From IMG/VR virus record IMGVR_UViG_3300020213_000253, positions 1 to 21,085 of that record: DNA of 21,085 nt; one strand, written 5' to 3'. Below the pieces are notes generated by a model. The model had not been told where the DNA came from. It was given only the letters and a program-made list of their open reading frames with translations, and did no database searches. The position numbers and the translations under genes were made by a program. The stretch is from a virus. Below, piece after piece: positions 13,434 to 20,667 of this stretch (the stretch's first letter is position 1; every line of letters starts with the position of its first letter).

Positions 13434-14444
13434 TCAAAGGCTAGCCAAAGTATTGACGACCACGGCCCGGATGGCGTAGGCCAGTGTCGAGTCGTAATGG
13501 CCGCGATAGACGAGCGTGATCGTGGAGTTGCCGCCCAGCTCGCCATCCGACCGACTGATGAGCCGTCCGGGGATGCGGATGGACTGCGAGTAGGGGATGA
13601 CGCCAGTGATGATCTCCGGGCTGGTGGTCTTGACCTCGATATACCGGTTGGGTACCGGCGTGTTCTGGAGCGTGTTCGCCTCGGCTACCGTGGCCGCGGT
13701 CTTGGCGACCACGATGGTCACTTCCACCTCGCGCGCACCGCGCCCGTAGCCCGAGAGCTGGAAACGCGTGTTGGAACCCTGGGCGAACCGCTTGCGGTCG
13801 AGGTTGTTGCCGATGCTGACCGTCACGCCGTGGATGGCGTCCACGAGCTTCGTGGTCCCGATCGACGCGGCCACGCTGTCGAGGTAGACCTCGGTATCTG
13901 CGCCGTAGACCCACTGGGGGGTGTCATCGATGGTCAGGCCGCCGGTGAACCCGGAGATGTCCGCGCGGGCGTACACCAGGTCCGCGTTGACCTCGAAGGC
14001 CGACAGGTCATCGCCGAACGACAGCTCCAGTGAGTCGATGACACCGCCGCCCGCGTTGATGACGTCGGTCGTGAAGTCGTCGCCCCACTGGTCTGTGAAG
14101 TACGCGAAGGCGTCGGCGGTCAGTGAGGCCGCCTGAAAGACCCATGACTTGGCCGTGGCCCCGGTCGGGGAGACACCGCCCGTGACGGTCCCGGCCCACA
14201 GGTACGGGGCGTCGTCGAACGCGAGGTTGCCCTCCCACGAGCCGGACACTTCGGTCGGTCCGTTGAACGGGGCGAGGATGGGGTCGAGCGAGCCGACGTC
14301 CACATCCGGGTCGGTTCGCGCCGGGTCGATGGTGATGACCCCGCGATAGGGCAGGATGCGGGTGGCCGGGGTATTCGAAGAGATCGAGAGCGAGTGTCCG
14401 ATCTGATGCTTCCGAAAACGCGTGAAACCTGAAATCGGGCTCAT
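13434..14444 (-). CDS. Major tail (tube) protein
   Basis: This is a 336-residue beta-rich protein with no signal or membrane segment. It lies between the tail terminator and the chaperone genes, the fixed place of the tube gene in siphophages. The ATG at 14444 has a strong AGGAG ribosome-binding site seven bases upstream. Segments such as SGSWEGNLAFDDAPYLWAGT (residues 67-86), the Gly-rich VINAGGGVIDSLELSFGDD and the C-terminal NSTITLVYRGHYDSTLAYAI read like tube strands. At over 300 residues it is larger than lambda gpV-like tube proteins, so it may carry an added surface domain. It would polymerise as hexameric rings around the tape measure. Confidence 0.85.
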   Translation of the reverse strand: MSPISGFTRFRKHQIGHSLSISSNTPATRILPYRGVITIDPARTDPDVDVGSLDPILAPFNGPTEVSGSWEGNLAFDDAPYLWAGTVTGGVSPTGATAKSWVFQAASLTADAFAYFTDQWGDDFTTDVINAGGGVIDSLELSFGDDLSAFEVNADLVYARADISGFTGGLTIDDTPQWVYGADTEVYLDSVAASIGTTKLVDAIHGVTVSIGNNLDRKRFAQGSNTRFQLSGYGRGAREVEVTIVVAKTAATVAEANTLQNTPVPNRYIEVKTTSPEIITGVIPYSQSIRIPGRLISRSDGELGGNSTITLVYRGHYDSTLAYAIRAVVVNTLASL

Positions 14445-14454
14445 GGCATACTCC

Positions 14455-14463
14455 TGTTATACT
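14455..14463 (+). promoter_or_regulatory. Extended -10 promoter for the HNH gene
   Basis: TGTTATACT on the plus strand is a complete extended -10 (TGn followed by TATACT, five of six consensus bases). Its predicted start at about 14470 falls at the HNH ATG (14471), so the transcript should be nearly leaderless. No good -35 is present, as is common with extended -10 promoters. Confidence 0.55.
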
Positions 14464-14465
14464 TA

Positions 14466-14481
14466 GGCTCATGCATGAGCC
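14466..14481. promoter_or_regulatory. 16-bp perfect palindrome over the HNH start codon
   Basis: GGCTCATGCATGAGCC is a perfect palindrome that includes the ATG at 14471 and begins 3 bases after the -10 element. It is placed like an operator for repression of the HNH gene, and it also sits 22 bases upstream of the tail tube gene's start on the other strand. Confidence 0.55.
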
Positions 14482-15028
14482 GACTCCTTCTGAGATAGCG
14501 CGGATGTGGCACCGGGTCCGCTATGACGCGACCGGTTGTTGGGTGTGGACAGGCGCAACGGCGAACTTTGGCTACGGATTGGTCAGCATCGGAGGACGCC
14601 AAGAACGCGCCCATCGAGTGGCGTGGGCGATGTTCAACGGTCCTATCCCTGAAGGGCTAAAGGTCATCCACACCTGCGATAACCCGCCCTGCTGTCGGCC
14701 CGACCATCTTCGTGTCGGAACGCAGTGGGAGAACATGGAAGACATGACCCGCAAGGGCCGACGACGCCACGGCACAAGCGACCAGCGAGGCTCCAGGAAC
14801 GGCTACGCCAAGCTCACTGAAGAGCAGGTCGCGCATATCAAAGGAATGGCCGCGGCGGGCCACTATCAGGACGACATCGCTGCCCGGTTCGGAGTCACCC
14901 GCGCGAACGTGAGCTACGCCACCCGCAAGACGTGGACCCACGTCGAACCGATCCCGTATCCGCCGGCTGTCCGTGATAGGCCCGTGGGACGGGGAGCCCC
15001 CGCCAAGAGAGCCGCCAGAGCGAGCTAG
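14471..15028 (+). CDS. HNH endonuclease with C-terminal HTH (free-standing homing type)
   Basis: This 185-residue protein is on the opposite strand from its neighbours. The nuclease domain has GCWVWTG (22-28), RAHRVAW with His48, then GLKVIHTCDNPPCCRPDHL (His67, Cys74, Cys75, His79) and WENMEDM with Asn88: the HNH_3-type pattern seen in phage homing enzymes. Residues ~113-155 form a helix-turn-helix (KLTEEQVAHIKGM; QDDIAARFGVTRANVSYATR) for target recognition. The gene fills the space between tail terminator and tube genes, and its stop shares the CTAG palindrome with the terminator gene's stop. It probably spreads by cutting phages that lack it. Confidence 0.88.
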   Translation: MHEPTPSEIARMWHRVRYDATGCWVWTGATANFGYGLVSIGGRQERAHRVAWAMFNGPIPEGLKVIHTCDNPPCCRPDHLRVGTQWENMEDMTRKGRRRHGTSDQRGSRNGYAKLTEEQVAHIKGMAAAGHYQDDIAARFGVTRANVSYATRKTWTHVEPIPYPPAVRDRPVGRGAPAKRAARAS

Positions 15029-15462
15029 AGCCGCCCCTCCTGTGCGATGGTCCCGCCGAACGTGAACACGGCAGCGGGGTAGAAAGTGCCCTCAGCGTCG
15101 ATCTCGGCGTCCTCGATGGAAGTCGGCACCGTCACGGTCTGATTGCTGATCGCATGAGGCCGTGCGGAGCAGTAGTCCAGGAACGCATCCACCAGCACGT
15201 CCATCGCGTCGGCCTGTTCACTGACGACCTCGGATAGACGGGCGACGAGGACGATGGTCGGAGCCATCGTTCGCTGGCGGATGGTGGTCCCGGTGTGGAC
15301 GATGGACTCGGGCATCGAGCCGACGTAGCCCGAGAGCTTGTCGGGGAACGTCGCCGGTCGCCGCGAGTAGACGTGATGCAACAGCGTCGGGTTAGCGGTC
15401 TGAAACCCGGTCAGCAGGGCGTACAGGCCGGTCCGCGTGTTGGCCCGGAAGGTGGTCACCAT
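15025..15462 (-). CDS. Tail terminator/completion protein
   Basis: This 145-residue protein is placed directly before the tube gene (apart from the inserted HNH gene), where siphophages encode the protein that caps the tail tube at the head end. It has an N-terminal helix (RTGLYALLTGFQTANP), central strands (TMAPTIVLVARLSE), a long helix (DAMDVLVDAFLDYC) and C-terminal strands ending GTFYPAAVFTFGG, the alpha/beta outline of gpU-like terminators. The start at 15462 forms TGATG with the upstream stop, indicating coupling. Assignment rests on position and secondary-structure pattern. Confidence 0.7.
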   Translation of the reverse strand: MVTTFRANTRTGLYALLTGFQTANPTLLHHVYSRRPATFPDKLSGYVGSMPESIVHTGTTIRQRTMAPTIVLVARLSEVVSEQADAMDVLVDAFLDYCSARPHAISNQTVTVPTSIEDAEIDAEGTFYPAAVFTFGGTIAQEGRL

Positions 15463-15941
15463 CAGGCGGCGTCATTCCAGGCAGCCGTGATTGCGTCGGC
15501 CACGCCCGACTTCTCGATGGCCTTCTTCGCGCCGGGGACGAGATACGGGGTCGCCTTGCGTCCGCGCACGGAACGAGCGAACCGCCACGATGCCCCAGGA
15601 CCGCGCCCAGTCAACCGAGAGCCGCCGCCCTTCCACGCCAGTAGCTTCCCGCGCTTCGGCACGATCTTGCGCTTGCGGGGGCCGTACAGGCCGGTGCCCT
15701 CTTCGACGTAGCGCGCATACCCGACGCCCGACGTGCCGCCGGCTACGATCTGCGCGGACTTCTCGGTGACGGTCCCAAGGCGGATGCTCCGCTCCAGGTT
15801 GGCCGTCTTGGTGAAGTCCTTGCGTGCGATCTTCTTGGCTTCTGAGACGCCGAGCAGCGCAACCGTGCCGAGCAGCTTCCGCGTATCGCCGATGGCCCGC
15901 AGTCGCTTGCGGAGGGCGTCGTCGCCCTTCAGCGCGGTCAT
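15462..15941 (-). CDS. HK97 gp10-like neck/tail-completion protein
   Basis: This is a 159-residue basic protein. The segment LLGVSEAKKIARKDFTKTAN followed by LERSIRLGTVTEKSAQIVAG and GYARYVEEGTG is typical of HK97 gp10-like proteins: a helix ending in K, then N-L-x-S-I, then a strand and the YAxYVExGTG loop. The C-terminus has ATPYLVPGAKKAIEKSG, also family-like. It joins the tail to the head-tail connector. The ATG at 15941 overlaps the connector gene's stop (ATGA). Confidence 0.85.
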   Translation of the reverse strand: MTALKGDDALRKRLRAIGDTRKLLGTVALLGVSEAKKIARKDFTKTANLERSIRLGTVTEKSAQIVAGGTSGVGYARYVEEGTGLYGPRKRKIVPKRGKLLAWKGGGSRLTGRGPGASWRFARSVRGRKATPYLVPGAKKAIEKSGVADAITAAWNDAA

Positions 15942-16591
15942 ATCGTCACGACGTGATCGGTGAGTCGCCACAGGTCGATGAGGTCGCGGACTTCGGGCGG
16001 GAGCTCGCCGTAGTTGAGGACGTTGCCTTCGGGCGTGATGGCGACGTTCGCCAACAGGGAGTCGGGCCGTTTGTAGTAGTAGCCCGCCAGGATCAGCGCC
16101 GTGAACTTCCACTGTGACGGGACCGTCGTCCAGCCCCACAGACCCGTGATGACGAGATCGTTGGGCAGACCGTTGCGCCGCATCGTCCAGTACGGGGAGT
16201 CGAGGTTACGGTCGAACCATTCGGGGTTGGATCGGTAGTCGTATGTCCCGAAGGCCCGAAGCTGGATGCCGGTATACATGGTCACGCCCGACTCGGGTTG
16301 CTGGCGAGACGGGAGCAGGTAGTAGGTGCTGTCCGCGGCCAGCACCGACGATTGGAGGGTCACGCCCGAGGCCGTCCGCAGGTCCGGGATGGTGATGGCG
16401 TCGCGCCCGTCAGAGCTAAACGTGCGTGCGGTGTTCGACGCGCTGGCCGTGATGATCCGCCCGGTGGCCCGCTCCAGGAAGTCGGAGGCGGCCGTCAGCA
16501 GCAGGTCCAGGTTCGTCGTGCTGGCACGCCCGGTGGTGGACGCGATGTCGAGGAAGTCACGCAACTCCTGCGCGGTGGCGAACTGGCTCAT
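15938..16591 (-). CDS. Head-tail connector (adaptor) protein
   Basis: This is a 217-residue protein. The N-terminal helices (ATAQELRDFLDI; TTNLDLLLTAASDFLERATG) are the signature of HK97 gp6/SPP1 gp15-type adaptors that bind under the portal. They are followed by a beta domain (TYYLLPSRQQPESGVTMY) and LVITGLWGWTTVPSQWKFTALILAGYYYKR, which is the usual end of this family. It is translationally coupled to the gp10-like gene. A possible AGGA ribosome-binding site lies about 10 bases before the ATG. A 143-base gap with hairpins separates it from the glycosyltransferase genes. Confidence 0.82.
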   Translation of the reverse strand: MSQFATAQELRDFLDIASTTGRASTTNLDLLLTAASDFLERATGRIITASASNTARTFSSDGRDAITIPDLRTASGVTLQSSVLAADSTYYLLPSRQQPESGVTMYTGIQLRAFGTYDYRSNPEWFDRNLDSPYWTMRRNGLPNDLVITGLWGWTTVPSQWKFTALILAGYYYKRPDSLLANVAITPEGNVLNYGELPPEVRDLIDLWRLTDHVVTI

Positions 16592-16633
16592 GGACGGTGG
16601 TATCCTCTCTGTCCGGTCCTGCGAGACGGAGAC

Positions 16634-16723
16634 GTCCGCTTTCGGACCCGGTCGGAATCAGTTGGCGGCTCGGCCGAGCAACCAGCAGACGCACGCCGGG
16701 GTAGCGCCCGCCACCAAGGGCGG
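16634..16723. other. Structured gap between glycosyltransferase and neck genes
   Basis: Three symmetric elements are packed into the 143-base gap 16592-16734: a hairpin GTCCG-CTTT-CGGAC (16634-16647), a perfect 12-bp palindrome GCTCGGCCGAGC (16668-16679) and a hairpin CCGCC-N6-GGCGG (16708-16723). None has a T-run, so none is a standard terminator. They may mark an RNA-processing or regulatory site where the glycosyltransferase block joins the structural genes. Confidence 0.4.
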
Positions 16724-16738
16724 CAGGGCCGGTTTCAC
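16658..16738 (-). CDS. Possible 26-residue microprotein
   Basis: A short frame begins with GTG at 16738, overlapping the stop of the glycosyltransferase gene by 4 bases (GTGA) as most coupled genes here do, and ends at TGA 16658-16660. The product would be hydrophobic, starting KPALPPLVAGATPACVCWLL, with a CxC pair. The coupling is suggestive but such an overlap can arise by chance, and the frame also covers the palindromes, so RNA structure is an alternative explanation of the sequence. Confidence 0.25.
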   Translation of the reverse strand: MKPALPPLVAGATPACVCWLLGRAAN

Positions 16739-18009
16739 GCGGCTACCTCGATAGATGCGGAATGCACGAGGTCGCGGAACTGCTCGGCAGCCCGGACCCA
16801 TGAGAAGTTGGCCTTGACGTGGGCAGGACCGGCAGCGCCGAGAGCGCGTCGCTTGGACGGGTGCCGGACCAGGTACTCGACCTTCTCAGCCCAGTCGACC
16901 GGATCGATGCAGGCCCACATATGATCGTATTCGTTGTCGATCAGGTGACTGACCTTGGCCGTCAGCCCAGCCGGGCCGATGACTTCGGGGACCGCGGAGT
17001 AGTCGATGCCCACCGCGGGGACGCCGCACGCGATCGCCTCGGCGACCGTCAGGCCAAAGCCCTCGGCGCTGTTCTGGATGTAGATGTCGGCGCTGTTGTA
17101 AAGCTGGTTGAGCTCTTCCCGCGATAGGCCCTGCCAAGAGTCATGGGCGAGGGTCAGCATCACCCGGCTGCGGAACTCCGGGCTGAACTTGGAGAGGGTG
17201 TCCAGCAGGAACCCGCCCTGGTCGTGTACCCGGCAATGGAGGACCACATCGACCAGCGGGTTGCGCTCCATGACCGGCACCAGCGCCCGCAGCATGAGGT
17301 TGTATTGCTTGCGCGGCATGTGTCGATCCGTCCGCAACAGGACGATCCGGTCGGGGTCCATGCCAAAACTCAGCTTGGCCGAGCGCTTCGACGTGCTGCG
17401 CGAGCCGTCATCGTTGACGTGCGCCGATGGCCGGTTGGAAGCCAGCGGATAGAACACGCTCTGGTCCACGCCGTGATAGACCATCGGCGGCTCGTATCCG
17501 ACCACCTTGGCGATCTCGCCCGCCCCGAAGTGCGTCATGGCGACCGGCTTTACGATGTCCCACAGGCCCTTCCACCCGATGGGAAGGCCGACGCCCTCGA
17601 CTGGGCAGTAGTGGAAAGATGGGACCGCGCGGAGTGCCGCCTGGATGCGGGCATCGACCACGATCCAGCGAGCGGCGAAGTAGTCGCCAAGGATGATGAT
17701 GGCCTCGGGTGCCCACTTGTCAGGCATCCCCTCGCCGGTCAGGGCGGCCATGACCATCTCGGGTCGTGCATCGTCGCGAAGGCGGTAGGTGCGACTGCCC
17801 AGCGGCTCGGGGATGACGAAGCCAGTCGCGTTCTGCGAGAGGAACCGGACATCCTCGCCGAGGTCGAGCAGCGCCCGGCCAAGGTCAGCCGTGACCGTCC
17901 CGAAGCCCGTGGCGGCGGCGTCGCCGATGAACAGGATTCTCATCGAACGCCTCGCGGTTTCTTGTGGCGAGCAGTGAACAATCACCTTGCCGCAGTCGGT
18001 GCAGATCAC
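16735..18009 (-). CDS. Glycosyltransferase, GT4-like (GT-B fold)
   Basis: This is a 424-residue protein. The N-terminal Rossmann half begins MRILFIGDAAATGFGTVTAD. The C-terminal half carries the GT4 hallmark ADIYIQNSAEGFGLTVAEAI, in which the two acidic residues of the EGFGLTVAE loop bind the donor nucleotide-sugar, then ACGVPAVGIDYSAVPEV. GTG 18009 overlaps the upstream stop and has GGGAG eight bases before it, adding a 22-residue Cys-containing N-terminus (CTDCGK, then HC); ATG 17943, with GAGG upstream, would give the standard family start and cannot be excluded. It would transfer a sugar, perhaps onto a virion protein given its place beside neck genes. Confidence 0.85.
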   Translation of the reverse strand: MICTDCGKVIVHCSPQETARRSMRILFIGDAAATGFGTVTADLGRALLDLGEDVRFLSQNATGFVIPEPLGSRTYRLRDDARPEMVMAALTGEGMPDKWAPEAIIILGDYFAARWIVVDARIQAALRAVPSFHYCPVEGVGLPIGWKGLWDIVKPVAMTHFGAGEIAKVVGYEPPMVYHGVDQSVFYPLASNRPSAHVNDDGSRSTSKRSAKLSFGMDPDRIVLLRTDRHMPRKQYNLMLRALVPVMERNPLVDVVLHCRVHDQGGFLLDTLSKFSPEFRSRVMLTLAHDSWQGLSREELNQLYNSADIYIQNSAEGFGLTVAEAIACGVPAVGIDYSAVPEVIGPAGLTAKVSHLIDNEYDHMWACIDPVDWAEKVEYLVRHPSKRRALGAAGPAHVKANFSWVRAAEQFRDLVHSASIEVAA

Positions 18010-19001
18010 GACAGGAACTCCCGGATGCGCTCGGCCTCAGCGGCGAAGTCGACGTGTTCATCGAAGACGGCGCGGATGGCCCGGCACATCGCCAGATGCT
18101 CGTCAGCCGTGATCGTTCGCAAACGCTCGGCGACTTCCGTAGTCGAATGCTTGTCGAGGTCTATGCACGTCACGCCGTCCACCCAGAACGGTTCCGCCAT
18201 GAGGTCGCGGTAGTGCGCCGCGTGCCCGATAAGGGGCCGCCCGATGGCCGCCCAGTCGTGGATGACGTGCCCGAACCCGTCGCCCTGCACCTTGTCGTGC
18301 CAGCCCCACGCGCTCTCGCGCATGAGTCGGGCGATATCGGCGACCGTCTCGACGTTCCCATCGGGGCCGTCGATGCCGTGACTGGTGAACTCCCGGTCCG
18401 GCAGCATCGCCCGTACCTCGTCAAAGACGCGTTGGCAGGGGGTGGAGCCGAAACAGTTGACGAAGGAACGGATCGGAGCGGTCGGCGCTGTCGGGTCCGT
18501 CTGACCGAAGGCCCCTTCGGCGTCGAACTCCTGGTGATAGAGGATGCCCCGTCCACGGATGGGGACCTCTGAACTGACCAGCGCCAGCGGGTCGAGGCCC
18601 CAATCGACGGCCTGATTGGTGTTGCCGACCTGAAGGGCGTACTTCGCGCCGAGGTCATTGGCGAGGCGGTGGAACCCGCGCTGGTTGTCCTGCACCGTGG
18701 CGATGACGAAGGCCCATTCGCGGGACTTGGCACCGGCCACGTCCACGCCGTAGATGGCGCGTTCGGGTCGATGCGGGTCGGAGGATAGGTAGGTGCCGTC
18801 GTCAAGGCTGGCCCAGCCCGCCCGGTTGAGGAACTGGCGAGCGAGGCGATCGTCGCCGTAGCCCTCGCCGAAGCGCCAGTAACCTTCGTCCCACCATTCG
18901 TTCCCGACCGGCGTGTAGACGCGATAGCCGAGGCGGTCCTCGAACAGGACTTGGAGGCTGTGGAACAGGTCGTGATGGTGGCGGTCTATCAGGACGTTCA
19001 C
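18006..19001 (-). CDS. Glycosyltransferase-like protein
   Basis: This is a 331-residue protein. The N-terminus (NVLIDRHHHDLFHSLQVLFE) is of a type that I associate with phage glycosyltransferase-like proteins: a His-rich loop, a helix and then YRVYTPVGNEWWDEGYW. The C-terminal half contains GDGFGHVIHDWAAIGRPLIG and a late helix AERLRTITADEHLAMCRAI, compatible with the donor-binding half of a GT-B enzyme, although the acidic pair of GT4 enzymes is not obvious. GTG at 19001 overlaps the stop of the zinc-finger gene (GTGA); the frame upstream of this is a shadow. It is encoded between two other glycan genes. The enzyme class is an inference. Confidence 0.6.
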   Translation of the reverse strand: MNVLIDRHHHDLFHSLQVLFEDRLGYRVYTPVGNEWWDEGYWRFGEGYGDDRLARQFLNRAGWASLDDGTYLSSDPHRPERAIYGVDVAGAKSREWAFVIATVQDNQRGFHRLANDLGAKYALQVGNTNQAVDWGLDPLALVSSEVPIRGRGILYHQEFDAEGAFGQTDPTAPTAPIRSFVNCFGSTPCQRVFDEVRAMLPDREFTSHGIDGPDGNVETVADIARLMRESAWGWHDKVQGDGFGHVIHDWAAIGRPLIGHAAHYRDLMAEPFWVDGVTCIDLDKHSTTEVAERLRTITADEHLAMCRAIRAVFDEHVDFAAEAERIREFLS

Positions 19002-19177
19002 GGCCAGTCCACCGCTCGGATGCTCTGGCCCATGCGCCCCTGCTCGCGGTGCAGTCGACGATGACGAGCGAGGGTGCGGACCACGAAGCGCCGGCTGGTG
19101 TACCAGGCTCCGACGTTCACGCCGCACCACTCGCAGAACGGCTGCCATTGGGGCTGTTGGCGTTCATCGACTCTCAT
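18998..19177 (-). CDS. 59-residue C2H2 zinc-finger-like protein
   Basis: This tiny protein has Cys15, Cys18, His39 and His43, a CxxC-N20-HxxxH arrangement with aromatic and basic residues between (AWYTSRRFVVRTLARH). Its ATG at 19177 overlaps the stop of the glycosyltransferase gene (ATGA) and its stop overlaps the start of the next gene (GTGA), so it is fixed in the glycan operon at both ends. The finger may bind nucleic acid or one of the neighbouring enzymes. No family is recognised. Confidence 0.65.
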   Translation of the reverse strand: MRVDERQQPQWQPFCEWCGVNVGAWYTSRRFVVRTLARHRRLHREQGRMGQSIRAVDWP

Positions 19178-20178
19178 CCGAGGAACGCCTTCCACTGCGC
19201 CCCGATGGCGTCCTTGCCGAATAGCTCGATCGCCTTGATGCGACCGAAGGCTCCGACGCTGGCGGCGAATGCCCGGTCGTCGATCAGGTCCCGCAGTAGA
19301 TCCTCGGCGATTGCCGTCGAGTCGGCGGTGAGGACCGCGAGGTCAGCGCCTTCGAACAGGTCCGGCCCGTAAGGGAAGATGCCCATCCACGACGGCCCGA
19401 TGGAGACCACGGGGATGCCGGTCATCATCGCTTCGATAAGGCCGAGGGTGTAGCTCGCCGGCTGGGTGCCGGTGTAGAGGTAGGCGCGGTGGACGCGCAG
19501 CGCCTCCTGCATCAGCTCCAAGGACATCTCGCCGGTCCCGCCGATGACTTCGGAGCCCGGCCCCATCGGGATGCGCGACAGCCCTTCCGTGGCCTGATCC
19601 CAGAAACCCCAGTTGGTGTACGGCTCGCGCTGCCGCAGGTGCTGGGTGAAGTTGATGACGGTCGGGTGCTGGCCCGTCCAGCCCTTCCACTCGTCGGGGT
19701 CTTTGTAGAACCGGATCAGAGCATCCTCGCCAGCGTAGCCGGGGATGTTCCGCTCCTTGGGCGAGTAGCGGACGATCTGCATCCCCGCCTTGTGCAGCGG
19801 AGCCATCATCCGTTCGTTGCCTTCGACCGACTGGCCGACCGTTCGCCAGATGACGCGCTTGTGCTTGATGCGGTCCCACTGGGGATAGAGCCAGGTGTGC
19901 TCCAGGTGGTGGACGATGATCGTGTCGCACCAATCGAGGATGGCGTCCGGGATGTGCAGCTTGGCCGCCGTCAGGTTGTCCGGCGTGCCCAGCGCATCCA
20001 CCACTGCGTGGAGGTCCGCGTGATACGGCACGTCCGGCAGCGCCTCGCGCTTGGGGTCGTGCGGATGGGCGGGGTCGATGTAGCCGCCGATGCTGAACAC
20101 GTCGTAGCCGAGGCCCGACAGCAGCTTGAGCTGATCGTGCTCTTCGATACTGTGGGCTAGTAGGAGTATAATATTCAT
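19174..20178 (-). CDS. Glycosyltransferase (GT-B fold, group 1-like)
   Basis: This is a 334-residue protein. It begins with a strand (NIILLLAHS) and a helix, has a middle Rossmann-like region (CDTIIVHHLEHTWLYPQWD; RVIWRTVGQSVEGNERMM), and a C-terminal donor-binding half with AYLYTGTQPASYTLGLIEAM followed by TGIPVVSIGPSWMGIFPYG. The IEAM...GIPVV pattern is that of GT4-like enzymes, but the first acidic residue of their ExxxxxxxE loop is not obvious. No ribosome-binding site is visible before ATG 20178, because the 5' end of the antisense endonuclease gene lies there. It probably acts with the FkbM methyltransferase and the two other transferases. Confidence 0.78.
   Translation of the reverse strand: MNIILLLAHSIEEHDQLKLLSGLGYDVFSIGGYIDPAHPHDPKREALPDVPYHADLHAVVDALGTPDNLTAAKLHIPDAILDWCDTIIVHHLEHTWLYPQWDRIKHKRVIWRTVGQSVEGNERMMAPLHKAGMQIVRYSPKERNIPGYAGEDALIRFYKDPDEWKGWTGQHPTVINFTQHLRQREPYTNWGFWDQATEGLSRIPMGPGSEVIGGTGEMSLELMQEALRVHRAYLYTGTQPASYTLGLIEAMMTGIPVVSIGPSWMGIFPYGPDLFEGADLAVLTADSTAIAEDLLRDLIDDRAFAASVGAFGRIKAIELFGKDAIGAQWKAFLG
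20167..20172 (+). promoter_or_regulatory. Perfect -10 box for the endonuclease VII gene
   Basis: TATAAT on the plus strand lies inside the first codons of the divergent glycosyltransferase gene. The predicted start at about 20179 immediately precedes GGAGGTGA (20180-20187), giving a very short leader. A weak -35 (TTCGAT, 20143-20148) is 18 bases upstream. Confidence 0.5.
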
Positions 20179-20192
20179 CGGAGGTGACCGAG

Positions 20193-20663
20193 TTGCGAGA
20201 GGGACGAACTGCTAAGGATGTCGGGGCGCGGCCGCCGTGCGAATGCCACGGGACACCAATGCGCTGGAACAAGCGCGCCGACTTGGTGGCAGGCGGCTAC
20301 TGGCGATGCGGAGAGTTGTACAAAGACACCCAGAAGGCGTGGGCCGATGCCCACCGCGAACAACGCGCCGCGTACATGGCTAAGTGGCGAGCGGACAACC
20401 AACGGGATCGACGCGCCTACATGCGCCGCTACCGCTACGGCATCGACGCCGAAACGTACGACGCGCTGTACGCGCGCCAGAATGGCCGCTGCGAGCTCTG
20501 CGACGTTCCAGCCGAGAACGCCCCGAAGGGCGCCCTGCATGTTGACCACGACCATGCGACTGGACGCGTTCGCGGTCTTCTCTGCGTCCAATGCAATGCC
20601 GCCTTGGAGAGACTTGAGCGGATCGGCTGGACGAACCGCGCTACGGCCTACCTCGCGGCCTAA
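20193..20663 (+). CDS. Endonuclease VII-like HNH nuclease
   Basis: This 156-residue protein starts at TTG 20193. TTG is preferred over GTG 20184 because GGAGGTGA (20180-20187) sits five bases before the TTG but overlaps the GTG. The C-terminal domain matches phage T4 endonuclease VII-type nucleases: CELC (100, 103), then LHVDHDHATG with the catalytic-type DHDH (118-121), then GLLCVQCN (Cys131, Cys134). The four cysteines would hold zinc. An N-terminal module (CECHG...GGYWRC) may be a further zinc site, followed by a basic helix. Such enzymes cut branched DNA or act as homing nucleases. The gene is antisense between two glycan genes, its stop 4 bases from the FkbM gene's stop. Confidence 0.85.
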   Translation: MREGRTAKDVGARPPCECHGTPMRWNKRADLVAGGYWRCGELYKDTQKAWADAHREQRAAYMAKWRADNQRDRRAYMRRYRYGIDAETYDALYARQNGRCELCDVPAENAPKGALHVDHDHATGRVRGLLCVQCNAALERLERIGWTNRATAYLAA

Positions 20664-20667
20664 CCAG

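Noticed and set aside
13322-13546. N-terminal extension of the chaperone G frame
   Set aside because: It runs into the tube gene and is low-quality sequence; the GTG at 13321 has a good ribosome-binding site.
14457-14462. TATAAC as a -10 for the tail tube gene
   Set aside because: No -35 or extended -10 on that strand; the tube gene is more likely read from an upstream late promoter.
17143-18213. Plus-strand open frame (356 codons)
   Set aside because: It is antisense to two glycosyltransferase-type genes whose motifs are intact; it has no domain features of its own.
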